The notes under the pieces were generated by a model, which was not told the origin of the DNA, did no database searches, and saw only the letters and a list, made by a program, of their open reading frames with translations. DNA of 50,331 nt from Bradymonadales bacterium (GTDB lineage Bacteria > Myxococcota_A > Bradymonadia > JAFGEP01): the NCBI GenBank assembly GCA_016931535.1, contig JAFGEP010000095.1, positions 1-50,331 on the forward strand, given 5' to 3'. Below, piece by piece: positions 42,578 through 50,331 of this stretch (the stretch's first letter is position 1; each line of letters opens with the position of its first letter). Made by a program: the position numbers and the translations under genes.

Positions 42578-44754
42578 GCGCCAACCCACCTGCCGAGATC
42601 ATCCTGCTGTGGCACTTTCACCAGCCGTTTTACGGGTTGCCGGGGTCCCACGATCTGGAGCTGCCCTGGGTTCGGCTGCACGCGGCCAAGTCCTACCTGG
42701 ACATGGCGGCCATGTTGCTGGAGAACCCCAAGATCCGGGCGGTGGCCAACTTCAGCGGATCGCTGCTGGAACAGCTGCTGCACTACCGCCAACCGGGCTT
42801 TCGCGATCGGTTCTGGGAGCTGACCTTGCGGCCCGCCGGCGATCTGACCGAAGAGGAGCGACGTTTCATCCTGCGCTCCTTCTTCAGTCTGGACTGGCAG
42901 ACGGTGCTGGCGCGATTTCCCCGCTACCTGGAGCTGTTGGACAAACGGGGGAGGCGGGATGACCAGGTGGCGTCGGCCCGCCTGACCGATGCCGAGATGA
43001 CCGACCTCCAGCTCCTGTTCAACCTGGCCTGGTGCGGATTCACGCTGCGCCAGCACGACCAGCGGGTTCGAGAGCTGAGCTCCAAGGGCCGCGGCTTCAA
43101 CCAGGCGGACAAGGAGGTCATCCTGGCGGTCCAGCTGGAGGCCATCGACCAGGTGTTTGGCCTGTGGCGCGAGCTGGTCGACCGGGAGCAGGTCGAGCTG
43201 ACGGTCACCCCCCACTACCACCCCATCCTTCCGCTGCTGGTGGACAACCAGATCGCTCGCCGATCGCTGCCCGGCCACCCGCTCCCCAGCCGTTTCGCCT
43301 ATCCGATGGACGCCCACAGCCAGGTGGCGATGGCTCTGGATCAGGCGGAGGCGGTCTTCGGGCGCCGGCCGGTGGGGATGTGGCCGTCGGAGGGGAGCGT
43401 CAGCCCCGAGATTCTCCCGCTGGTGGCCGAGCATGGCATCAGGTGGCTGGCCAGTGACGAGCACGTGCTGCTCCAGTCCAAGCTGGACGGTCCTGCGGAT
43501 CGGGCCGAGATCTACCAGCCCTTCTGGTCGGGATCACCGCCGATTTCCCTGTTTTTTCGCGACCACGAGCTCTCCGACCTGATCGGCTTTTCCTACTCGC
43601 GCATCGAAGCCCAACAGGCGGTGCGCGATTTCACCAACCGGCTGGGGAGCATCGCCTCCGGTCGCTTCGCTGCGGGTCCGCCCTGCGTCACGGTCATCCT
43701 GGACGGGGAGAACGCCTGGGAGCATTACCCACAGGACGGACGCCAGTTTTTGGAGAGGCTGTACCAGCAGCTGGCCGCCATGCGGGGGCTCAAGACGACC
43801 ACTCCCACAGATCGGCTTTCTCGACGACCTCCTGCGCGGCAGATCGTCAGCCTTCACTCCGGTTCCTGGATCTCGGCCAACTTTCGCATCTGGATCGGCC
43901 AGCGAGAGAAGAACCTGGCCTGGGAGCAGCTCCGGCGGGCGCGCAAGCTGTTCGCCGATCGGAGCGGCGGAGGCCGGGAAACGGACAGGTCGCCGCCGGA
44001 GCGGGAAGCCTATCGCTACCTGTTGCGTGCCGAAGGCTCGGACTGGATGTGGTGGTATGGGGACGACTTTGTCGCCGTGGACAAGCCGTTGTTCGACCGG
44101 ATTTTCCGGGAGAACCTGGCGGCGGTCTACCATCGGCTGGGCACCTCCCCCCCCGAGGAGCTGGCCGAGCCGATCGTCACCCGGGCGGCCGCAGAGCTGG
44201 TCAAGCCTCCCAGAAGCCTGATCCGGCCGACCATCGATGGGCACGAGTACGGTTACTACGACTGGGTGGGCGCCGGATCCTGCTGTGCCACCGGCGCAGC
44301 GGGCGCCATGTACCAGAGCAGCTCGTATCTCGCGGAGCTGCGATACGGCTTCGACCTCGAACGGTTCTACCTGCGACTGCGGGTAGGCGAGCGACGACAG
44401 CCCGACGCCGGGGAACGGTTATCCATCGAGCTGGATCTCCACCAGGAGGCGGAAGGCCTGCGCCGACTGCTGGTCATCCCGTTCGAGGGCACAGGGCGCA
44501 TGGCGTGCCGGCTGTTCCAGGGGGAGGAGGGTGACCAGGCGCCACTTTCTTGCGATCTGGCCGAAGCGTTTTTCCACGAATGCCTGGAGTGCGCCCTTCC
44601 TCTGGACCAACTCGGCCTACAGGCTGGTTCCCGCTGGACCATGTCGTTGCGCCTGGTGCAAAACGGGGTAGAATTGGACCGCCTTCCCCGGAGCGGTGAG
44701 CTGGCCTTCGAGGTGCCGGACGAGACCTTCTCCGAGAGGAACTGGATCGTGTAG
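42574..44754 (+). CDS. Cytoplasmic GH57 glycoside hydrolase
   Basis: GH57-family alpha-glucan enzyme of 726 residues without signal peptide. HFHQP at 14-18, VTPHYHPILPLL, MWPSEGS with predicted nucleophile Glu273, LDGENAWE with predicted acid/base Asp377, and EGSDWMWWYGDD follow in family order. The last 170 residues (TIDGHEYGYYDWVGAGS, LAELRYGFDLERFYLRLRVG) form the beta domain common to this GH57 subgroup. Translational coupling to glgC points to glycogen or maltodextrin metabolism, possibly as amylase or glucanotransferase; GH57 branching enzymes are also possible, so the reaction is left open. It is a paralogue of the exported enzyme at 724-4425, with the same motif spellings. Confidence 0.88.
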   Translation: MSANPPAEIILLWHFHQPFYGLPGSHDLELPWVRLHAAKSYLDMAAMLLENPKIRAVANFSGSLLEQLLHYRQPGFRDRFWELTLRPAGDLTEEERRFILRSFFSLDWQTVLARFPRYLELLDKRGRRDDQVASARLTDAEMTDLQLLFNLAWCGFTLRQHDQRVRELSSKGRGFNQADKEVILAVQLEAIDQVFGLWRELVDREQVELTVTPHYHPILPLLVDNQIARRSLPGHPLPSRFAYPMDAHSQVAMALDQAEAVFGRRPVGMWPSEGSVSPEILPLVAEHGIRWLASDEHVLLQSKLDGPADRAEIYQPFWSGSPPISLFFRDHELSDLIGFSYSRIEAQQAVRDFTNRLGSIASGRFAAGPPCVTVILDGENAWEHYPQDGRQFLERLYQQLAAMRGLKTTTPTDRLSRRPPARQIVSLHSGSWISANFRIWIGQREKNLAWEQLRRARKLFADRSGGGRETDRSPPEREAYRYLLRAEGSDWMWWYGDDFVAVDKPLFDRIFRENLAAVYHRLGTSPPEELAEPIVTRAAAELVKPPRSLIRPTIDGHEYGYYDWVGAGSCCATGAAGAMYQSSSYLAELRYGFDLERFYLRLRVGERRQPDAGERLSIELDLHQEAEGLRRLLVIPFEGTGRMACRLFQGEEGDQAPLSCDLAEAFFHECLECALPLDQLGLQAGSRWTMSLRLVQNGVELDRLPRSGELAFEVPDETFSERNWIV

Positions 44755-44832
44755 AGCGAAAACGATGCGGTCGAGCAGCGCAGGACGGGAACCCTTGCAA
44801 CGGGGCGGGTTGCGGGACCGGCTGGAAACGCC

Positions 44833-45330
44833 ATGAGAACCATCGCGAATGTGACCCTGTGTCTGGCGGCCTGGCTTCTTCTGGCGGTCTTGCATACGCC
44901 GACCGCCTGGACTCAGGACACCAGCGTGTTCGACGAGCAGGGCAACCTGGTCCGGATGCCCTTTACCCCGGATATTCCGGTGGTCCGTTCAGCCACCCGC
45001 CACCAGGCCGGCCGGCCGAGCTTCTATAGCTATAGCTCGATGGCCTACCAGCGGGCGGTCGCCCACTACCAGGATCTCTACCAACGCCAGGTCGAGCTGG
45101 CTCCCGGTTGGCGTCTGTTCGGCTACGGGTACGAGGTGGCCACAGACGCCTATGTCTTCACCCTCGTGTACGCCGACCAGGTGTATCGTCTCGAGATCCA
45201 CCCCGACCCGGAGAGCGGTGGCTGTATCCTGGTCGTCCGCTCGCGGGGGGGAGCGATGGGGCACCAGCCCCATTTCCACTCCATCATGCCCCTGCGCGCC
45301 TCCGACATCGGACCGATGTCGCGGGAATGA
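44833..45330 (+). CDS. Exported protein of unknown function
   Basis: A 165-residue protein with a Sec signal peptide (MRTIANVTLCLAAWLLLAVL, cleavage near ALA-like TAWTQ). The mature part is rich in Tyr/His/Arg and shows no family I recognise; beta-strand-like stretches (WRLFGYGYEVATDAYVFTLV, VYRLEIHPD, GGCILVVRSR) suggest a small beta protein with one mature Cys. It follows the GH57 gene by 78 bases on the same strand; no strong ribosome binding site is visible before the ATG. Composition and signal peptide make it likely real. Confidence 0.6.
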   Translation: MRTIANVTLCLAAWLLLAVLHTPTAWTQDTSVFDEQGNLVRMPFTPDIPVVRSATRHQAGRPSFYSYSSMAYQRAVAHYQDLYQRQVELAPGWRLFGYGYEVATDAYVFTLVYADQVYRLEIHPDPESGGCILVVRSRGGAMGHQPHFHSIMPLRASDIGPMSRE

Positions 45331-45673
45331 AGGCGTGGTGCTTCGTGGTTGGATCGCGGTGGCCTGGGTCCTGGCTGCAGGGCGTGGAGAACCGGTCAGG
45401 TAGCGCAAAAGATCCTGTCTGCCACGCGCAGCCGAAGAGGAAAACGACCCTGGAGCACAAACATCTGGGGAGTTGATGCCAGTTCGTGTACAACTGCGAT
45501 CTGTCGCCCGAGCTCGAGGGGGGCGGATCCATGGAGACGCGAGGCGGACCCGAATCCACCGCCTGTGCGGCTTCCCTTGCCCCAGGATGTCGGTCTGGCT
45601 ACCATGAAGCTGGACGACGCCCCGGCTGACGCGACACCGGATAGGATGACCCCTGGTGTAGTTGGAGGTGACC
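45331..45673 (+). other. Intergenic region, no gene seen
   Basis: This 343-base stretch lies between two plus-strand genes of unknown function. I see no hairpin followed by a T-run, no clear sigma-70 or sigma-54 promoter and no credible small gene; open frames on both strands lack ribosome binding sites. An ideal GGAGGTG site for the next gene lies at its end. Confidence 0.4.
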
Positions 45674-46282
45674 ATGACCCTGGAGCAGTTTGAAGATCTC
45701 GATCAGACCGAAGAGCGATTGAAAAAAAACCTGGAGGCCGTCGTCGGGGATCTCCTGGTGGTCCTGCGAACCGATCTGAGCGGGTTCGTGACCAAAGAGG
45801 TCAAGAACCGCTTTATCGCCAATGCGGAATTTGGCGAGAGCCTGACCAACGAGCAGCTCCTCGAGATCAAGACCAAGGCCACTCAGATCGGCGAGGAGGT
45901 CTCCAAGGCCATCTGCGATGAGATGGAAGGGGAGTGGGATTTCTGGTTCGGTCCCGATGTGCCCCAGGGGGAGGGCAAGTCCTTTGACAACCATCTCCGG
46001 CTGATGGAGCGGCTGCAGCAGATCGCCCACGCCGCGGCGGAGCTGCTGGAGCAGTACAGCTTTCCCAAGGACGAGGGGGGGGTCTACCAGTTGAGCTACC
46101 ATCCCCCGGCATACTTCGTGAATGGGAAATATGCGCCGGGACTTGCCGAGGCCTTCTGGAAGAACCTGAACCAGCTCCACGAGGTCCGGGAAGCTCGGCG
46201 GGAGCAGGAGCTCGGTCGGAGACGGGCGGTCCAGAGGCAACGATGGGACATGGTCGAGAAAAAGACCAAGAAGGAACCCTGA
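45674..46282 (+). CDS. Conserved-looking cytoplasmic protein of unknown function
   Basis: A 202-residue acidic/basic, mostly helical protein with no signal peptide or membrane span. The N-terminal half (LEQFEDLDQTEERLKKNLEA) looks coiled, the middle has EWDFWFGPDVPQGEGKSFD and a LERLQQIAHAAAELLEQYS-like helix, and the C-terminus is a highly charged tail. The ATG at 45674 is fixed by GGAGGTGACC directly upstream; a TTG at 45662 belongs to that site. I do not recognise a family and assign no function. Confidence 0.65.
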   Translation: MTLEQFEDLDQTEERLKKNLEAVVGDLLVVLRTDLSGFVTKEVKNRFIANAEFGESLTNEQLLEIKTKATQIGEEVSKAICDEMEGEWDFWFGPDVPQGEGKSFDNHLRLMERLQQIAHAAAELLEQYSFPKDEGGVYQLSYHPPAYFVNGKYAPGLAEAFWKNLNQLHEVREARREQELGRRRAVQRQRWDMVEKKTKKEP

Positions 46283-46418
46283 GCCCAAGGCCCTTAAAGC
46301 CCCTTCCCCTCCTCGGCGCTGTGCGCCGCCCGCTCCATCGAGACCGTCCAGATCCGTCTGTCTCATGCGCCCCGATTCCGCCCAGGTGCGGTCCAGGTGG
46401 TGCAAGGAGGTGCCCCAC

Positions 46419-47597
46419 ATGCGTATGACAAACCCCCTATTGCCGTCAGGGTGTGTTCTTCTGGCCACACTGTGTTCTGGATGCCTCTTGGTGGATGACC
46501 ACTGCGACTACATCGAGACCGAGTGCTGGGATGTGGTCGATGTGTACTGCGACGCCTGGGGCTGCTGGGAGGAATGGCATACCGAGTGCGTGGACTACTG
46601 TGTCGATGTGGACGAGGCCTACACCTCGCCGGAGTGCCTGGAAGACTATCATTGCCCCACAGGTTACTGGTGTGACAGGGAGCGCTGTGTGCCCATCGGG
46701 GGCGGATCCTCCGGGTCGGGCCTTTGCGAGCCCTGCCAGACCAACGCCGACTGTGAGGAACCCGGCGCACTCTGCCTGGATCTGACCCCTGATGCCACCA
46801 CCGGCTACTGCGGACGAAGCTGCACCGGAGGCTCGGACTGCCCCGCTGGCTACGAATGCCTGGCCATTGCCGGGGAGAGCGTTCACCAGTGCGTCCCCGA
46901 ACGCCGCGACGGCGTCCGCTCCTGCGAGGAGGTGCGCCCCACTCCCGTCGAATGCAGCGGTCCCAACGACTGCCCCGATCCCCTGGTGTGCGAGCAAGGC
47001 CGCTGTGTCATGCCGATGACGTCACCCTGTGAGGACGAGGGGGACTGCCAACCGGGGGAAACCTGCGTCGACGACGTCTGCGTGCCCCAGCCCATCGAGT
47101 GCACTAGCCGAGCGCAGTGTGAGGCCGACGAGGAATGCGTGGATGGCACCTGCCGGACCCTGTGCGACACCCAGGAAGACTGCCCACCTGACCAACTCTG
47201 CCTGGGCGGACTGTGCTCACCGCCACCTCCACCCGAATGCAGCACGGGTGCCGACTGTGAGGGGGAAGGTCCGTTCTACTGCATCAACGGGAGCTGCCGC
47301 CCCGCCTGCCAGACCGACGAGGACTGCGATTTCGGCTATTACTGCCGAGGGTTCTACTGCGACATCGACCCCGCGGTGGAATGCCGCACGAACCTGGAGT
47401 GCGGCCGCGATGAACGGTGCGTGCAGGGTGAGTGCCTGGTCATGTGCAACACCGGCTGCGATTGCCCCACCGGGCTCAGCTGCGACCAGGACGGCTACTG
47501 CCGCGATCTTCCCTTGCCCGACTCCTGCCAAGACGAGTGCGACTGCCCGGGCGGCTACGACTGCGTCGAGTCGACCTGTGTGCCGCCCCAGAGCTAG
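46419..47597 (+). CDS. Cysteine-rich repeat lipoprotein
   Basis: A 392-residue lipoprotein with 61 cysteines. The signal peptide ends ATLCSGC with the lipidated Cys at 22. The mature chain is about 12 tandem copies of C-x5-C-x5-C-x4-C, for example CSGPNDCPDPLVC, CEDEGDCQPGETC and CDTQEDCPPDQLC, joined by short Pro/Glu linkers; near the N-terminus the spacing is less regular. Such modules, related in pattern to Dickkopf/EGF-like knots, are common in myxobacterial surface lipoproteins and should be disulfide-bonded in the periplasm or at the surface. The ATG at 46419 follows AAGGAGG by eight bases; the frame opening at 46365 is not used. A good terminator follows. Function is unknown; a stiff adhesin or scaffold is one possibility. 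Confidence 0.82.
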   Translation: MRMTNPLLPSGCVLLATLCSGCLLVDDHCDYIETECWDVVDVYCDAWGCWEEWHTECVDYCVDVDEAYTSPECLEDYHCPTGYWCDRERCVPIGGGSSGSGLCEPCQTNADCEEPGALCLDLTPDATTGYCGRSCTGGSDCPAGYECLAIAGESVHQCVPERRDGVRSCEEVRPTPVECSGPNDCPDPLVCEQGRCVMPMTSPCEDEGDCQPGETCVDDVCVPQPIECTSRAQCEADEECVDGTCRTLCDTQEDCPPDQLCLGGLCSPPPPPECSTGADCEGEGPFYCINGSCRPACQTDEDCDFGYYCRGFYCDIDPAVECRTNLECGRDERCVQGECLVMCNTGCDCPTGLSCDQDGYCRDLPLPDSCQDECDCPGGYDCVESTCVPPQS

Positions 47598-47602
47598 TAC
47601 CC

Positions 47603-47632
47603 CGGGTCACGTGTACTGACCCGTTTCGCTTT
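47603..47632 (+). terminator. Intrinsic terminator after the Cys-rich lipoprotein gene
   Basis: CGGGTCA (47603-47609) pairs perfectly with TGACCCG (47617-47623) around a 7-base loop, followed by TTTCGCTTT. It is six bases after the stop codon, in a convergent gap with the DUF362 gene. Confidence 0.7.
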
Positions 47633-47736
47633 CCCACCACCCTCCGCCGGTCAATGACGACCCCGCCCTATACATGCCCGAACCACATGCCAAAACGTAG
47701 GGGCGCTGCTTGCTGCGCCCCGACTGCTGCCTGCCG

Positions 47737-49023
47737 TCAAGCCCGACACCCCTTTTTTCCAGAGCGCCCCCGGTGATAGTCAGGGGCCTGGGTCACCGCC
47801 ATTCCGGTGAGTCGGAACCCTTCCAGGAAGTGCTTCAGGCCGGTGCGGATGATCTCGGGGGAGGCCGGCCCCACATCCGGATAGCCCCGACCGTCGGGGT
47901 CGGTCGCGACCTTGCCCCAGTTGGCGAACAGCCGCGCCCACTCGCTTTGCAGCACCTGGCTGATGTGCGGCCGGCCGTAGAGGGGGTACCACAAGAGATC
48001 GTGATAGACGACGGAGGCGATGTAGGACCAGGGCGCCAGCCAGGTTTTCAGGGACCATTCCAGAGGGCGTTTGAGTGGACCCCAGTAGATGCGATGCTGG
48101 TTGCGGGCGGCGAAGGTCATGTGCTTGAAGGGGCTTTCGAACTGCCAGTTTTCTGCTGCCGCCTCCTTGTCGCCGACAATCTCGATGTCGCGGACATCGC
48201 CGCAACCAAGACCCCGCTCGTGTGCCAGTCTGACATAGCGGAGGTCGGCCAGGGGATCGAATCCCATCAACTTGGCAGCCACGGCGTCGATGGCCACCTG
48301 GTCGGCCGAGGCCAGAAGAACATTCTTGACGTGGGGGGTCATGCAGCGCGGCCCAGGGCCGTCGCCCGCGAAAGTGCCGTCCATGACCGCGAACACCCCG
48401 GCGTGGATCTTCTGCTGGATCATCAGGAGATCGACCAGCGTCTCGTGGATCACCGGATGAGTCCAGTGTCTGTGCTCGTTGAGCAGACCACCGAAGGCGT
48501 TTTTCATGGCACCGGTGGTGGTGGTGAAGATGTGTGTCTTGACCGTGGGAAGGTGGATGATGTTCTCCCCAAGCAGGCGCTTGGGGATGCAAAAACCCTT
48601 GGGATAGACCTGGTTGAGCACCATGAAGCGGCTGGTCAGCTCTCCGACCGCCTCCCGGATATCGATCCACTCCTCGTTCTCGTACAAATGGATGTTCCGC
48701 AGACCATGGGCGCGAATGACGTCGATCTGCTTGTTCTCTCGCTCCCCCAGGTGGGCATCGACGACTACCGTGCGGTTGTGGCAGGCGTGGATCAGATCGG
48801 CGGAGTATCCATCCTTCAACATCGCCCGGATGACCCCATCCAGCTGCCAGGGTACGGTAGAGGCCGCAGGGTAGAAGAAATGCCAGGAGATGTTGATCTT
48901 GAGCGCGGTGTCCACGGATCGGTCCAGGACCTCTTGATAACCTGCCAGGTTCATCAGTCTGTGGTAGTCTTCCAGGACGGTAGCAGGGGAGGTTCGCACT
49001 ACGGCCACGCGGGAGGTTGTCAT
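47737..49023 (-). CDS. DUF362 domain-containing protein
   Basis: A 428-residue protein of the DUF362 family. The recognisable core is NISWHFFYPAAST, PTVKTHIFTTTTGAMKN near residue 165 and LASADQVAIDAVAAKLMGFDPL near residue 250. Many DUF362 proteins carry a ferredoxin-type 4Fe-4S segment, but no CxxCxxC cluster is present here. The last 110 residues are an extension with aromatic/basic stretches (YWGPLKRPLEWSLKTWLAPW) that may contact the membrane. No signal peptide. The biochemical role of the family is not settled. It converges on the Cys-rich lipoprotein gene and diverges from the TPR gene. Confidence 0.82.
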   Translation of the reverse strand: MTTSRVAVVRTSPATVLEDYHRLMNLAGYQEVLDRSVDTALKINISWHFFYPAASTVPWQLDGVIRAMLKDGYSADLIHACHNRTVVVDAHLGERENKQIDVIRAHGLRNIHLYENEEWIDIREAVGELTSRFMVLNQVYPKGFCIPKRLLGENIIHLPTVKTHIFTTTTGAMKNAFGGLLNEHRHWTHPVIHETLVDLLMIQQKIHAGVFAVMDGTFAGDGPGPRCMTPHVKNVLLASADQVAIDAVAAKLMGFDPLADLRYVRLAHERGLGCGDVRDIEIVGDKEAAAENWQFESPFKHMTFAARNQHRIYWGPLKRPLEWSLKTWLAPWSYIASVVYHDLLWYPLYGRPHISQVLQSEWARLFANWGKVATDPDGRGYPDVGPASPEIIRTGLKHFLEGFRLTGMAVTQAPDYHRGRSGKKGCRA

Positions 49024-49252
49024 CGGGTTCTTCCCTCATGAGGATGAACGATCGCCAAGGCCATTTGTACCACGAACGGCCCAAACGGTCCCAGTATGAT
49101 GGTCTACCCGAGAAACCGCGTAGGATTTCCTTGAGAAGCGCCAGTCAAACAGGTAGTGTCGAGATCCTCCAGTTGAAATAGTGCGGCGGAACACCCGCTG
49201 GTCGGGTCCGAGGATTGTGCGTATCGGATCCGGAAGTCGCGAGAGGCATCCC

Positions 49253-50331
49253 ATGACGAAGACGAGCTGGCAGGAAGAGCTGCGAAGACTCCGAAAAGAA
49301 CCCCGAGAGGTTCGACGGTTCCACAAGATCGCAGACCGATACCTCGAGCGCAACCAATGGCGGGAACTGATCGACCACTACCGCGAAAACAGCGGCTTGA
49401 GCCAGAAAGTGCCCGGCTACTGGGAAGAGCTGGTAGACGCCCTGGAACGGCTGGGGGACAAGGCCGAAGAAAGCGAGGAAAAGGCACGACTGAAGCTGGC
49501 TGTCGGCCAGATCTACGACGAGCAGCTCCAGGATCAGCCCAGAGCGCTGGACGCTTACCAGGAGTCCATCCAACTGGGAAATAACCTGGAGGCCATCCGG
49601 CAAGCACGGGAGATCCACCGCGACCAGCGAGATTTCGAGGAGGTCCTCAGACTGTACCAGCTCGAACTGGAAGCGGTGCCAAACAGGGAGGACCAGCAGG
49701 TCATTCTGCGCGAGATCGGCCGCACTCTGCTCCAGGACATGCACAACCCCAAGGCTGCCGAGCTCCGACTCAAGCTGGCTGCGGACCTCGATGAAGAGGA
49801 CGAGGTAGCACATATCTTGCTGGAGCAGGCTGTTGCCGAGCTGGAAGCCGAAAAACAGCAAGCAATACCGGCCTTCGACCTCCAGGCCGCTTCAACAGCC
49901 ATGGAGAGGGCGGAAGGAACCCCCCAGGCCATGGAAATCCCGCCGGAACAGCTACCGGACCTGGTTCCGGAGATGGCAGGTGAACCCTCGATTCTGCCGG
50001 AGGTAACAGCGGAAGCGATCCCCGAGGAAGTCGCAGCGGTCCCCGAAGAGGCGGCAGCGGTCGCCCCAGAAGCGGAAGCGATCCCCGAGGAAGTCGCAGC
50101 GGTCGCGGCAGAAGCGGAGGAAGAGCCACCTGCTGCGGTGGCGGTTACGGAGCGGCTGGCTGCGGTGTCGGTCGAAGAGGCGGCAGCGGTCGCCCCAGAA
50201 GCGGAAGCGATCCCCGAGGAAGTCGCAGCGGTCGCCCCAGAAGCGGTCCCCGAAGAGGCGGCGGTCCCCGAAGAGGCGGCGGTCCCCGAAGAGGCGGCGG
50301 TCCCCGAAGAGGCGGCGGTCCCCGAAGAGGC
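49253..50331 (+). CDS. TPR-like helical-repeat protein with acidic EEA/P repeats (partial, runs off window)
   Basis: An open reading frame that starts at the ATG at 49253 and has no stop before the window ends, so at least 359 residues are encoded. The GAGAGG upstream supports the start. Residues 1-210 are amphipathic helices in TPR-like pairs (RLKLAVGQIYDEQLQDQPRA, LDAYQESIQLG, YQLELEAVPNREDQQVILRE). From about residue 245 the chain turns into low-complexity Glu/Ala/Val/Pro repeats such as IPEEVAAV and VPEEAA. No signal peptide is seen. TPR domains bind proteins, so a scaffold role is likely; the missing C-terminus may carry further domains. Confidence 0.82.
   Translation, partial: MTKTSWQEELRRLRKEPREVRRFHKIADRYLERNQWRELIDHYRENSGLSQKVPGYWEELVDALERLGDKAEESEEKARLKLAVGQIYDEQLQDQPRALDAYQESIQLGNNLEAIRQAREIHRDQRDFEEVLRLYQLELEAVPNREDQQVILREIGRTLLQDMHNPKAAELRLKLAADLDEEDEVAHILLEQAVAELEAEKQQAIPAFDLQAASTAMERAEGTPQAMEIPPEQLPDLVPEMAGEPSILPEVTAEAIPEEVAAVPEEAAAVAPEAEAIPEEVAAVAAEAEEEPPAAVAVTERLAAVSVEEAAAVAPEAEAIPEEVAAVAPEAVPEEAAVPEEAAVPEEAAVPEEAAVPEE
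50044..50331 (+). repeat. In-frame tandem and direct repeats inside the TPR-like gene
   Basis: A perfect 63-base direct repeat lies at 50044-50106 and 50173-50235, 129 bases (43 codons) apart. Then an 18-base unit coding VPEEAA repeats without change at 50246, 50264, 50282, 50300 and, cut by the window edge, 50318. All periods are multiples of three, and the exact identity points to recent expansion or ongoing slippage. Confidence 0.92.

Overview
The window reads as a stretch of chromosome from a GC-rich deltaproteobacterial lineage, most likely Myxococcota or a close relative. The grounds are lipoproteins with GCGDD-type mature ends and Asp/Pro-rich linkers, a cysteine-rich C-x5-C-x5-C-x4-C lipoprotein, a GspN-containing type II secretion cluster, two sigma-54 activators and GTG/TTG starts. 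Taxonomy is inferred from gene content only. I see no rRNA, tRNA, CRISPR array, prophage or insertion sequence; the only recombinase is a XerC/D-type housekeeping enzyme.

Layout. 1-103: REP-like palindromes. 104-7453 (minus): an IPT/TIG-domain lipoprotein, a secreted GH57 glycosidase lipoprotein and a Maf/YceF pyrophosphatase, facing a sigma-54 activator at 7826. 9195-18172: a propeller-like lipoprotein, two convergent organophosphate-antiporter-type MFS carriers (one with a large periplasmic insertion), an adenosine deaminase and a penicillin-acylase-family hydrolase. 18568-21533: housekeeping genes (Xer recombinase, RluB-type pseudouridine synthase, ScpB, a LOG-like protein). 21866-37984 (minus): a complete gspC-D-E-F-G-H-I-J-K-L-M-N type II secretion cluster, followed by a proline-rich membrane protein with a zinc ribbon. 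38160-39491: an NtrC-type response regulator just upstream of gspC. 39642-44754 (plus): an FHA-GAF-adenylate cyclase, then glgC translationally coupled to a cytoplasmic GH57 enzyme. 44833-50331: an exported unknown, an unknown coiled protein, the Cys-rich lipoprotein, a DUF362 protein and a TPR-like protein with expanding in-frame repeats that runs off the window.

How the parts may work together. The gsp cluster encodes an export machine for folded periplasmic proteins. The gap between gspC and gspD holds a good -24/-12 element with repeated TGACA boxes upstream, so a sigma-54 activator, perhaps the adjacent regulator, may control gspD and the genes behind it. The exported GH57/IPT pair looks like an extracellular alpha-glucan system, while glgC-GH57 is an intracellular glycogen-type module next to a cyclic-nucleotide signalling protein.

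Most unusual items: (1) the MFS carrier at 12321-14411, whose periplasmic loop resembles an RND-pump docking segment followed by a PDZ-like domain; (2) a Cys module inside GspC that matches the repeat of the Cys-rich lipoprotein at 46419-47597; (3) the sigma-54/TGACA region before gspD; (4) the major pseudopilin GspG with Ala in place of the near-invariant Gly at -1.
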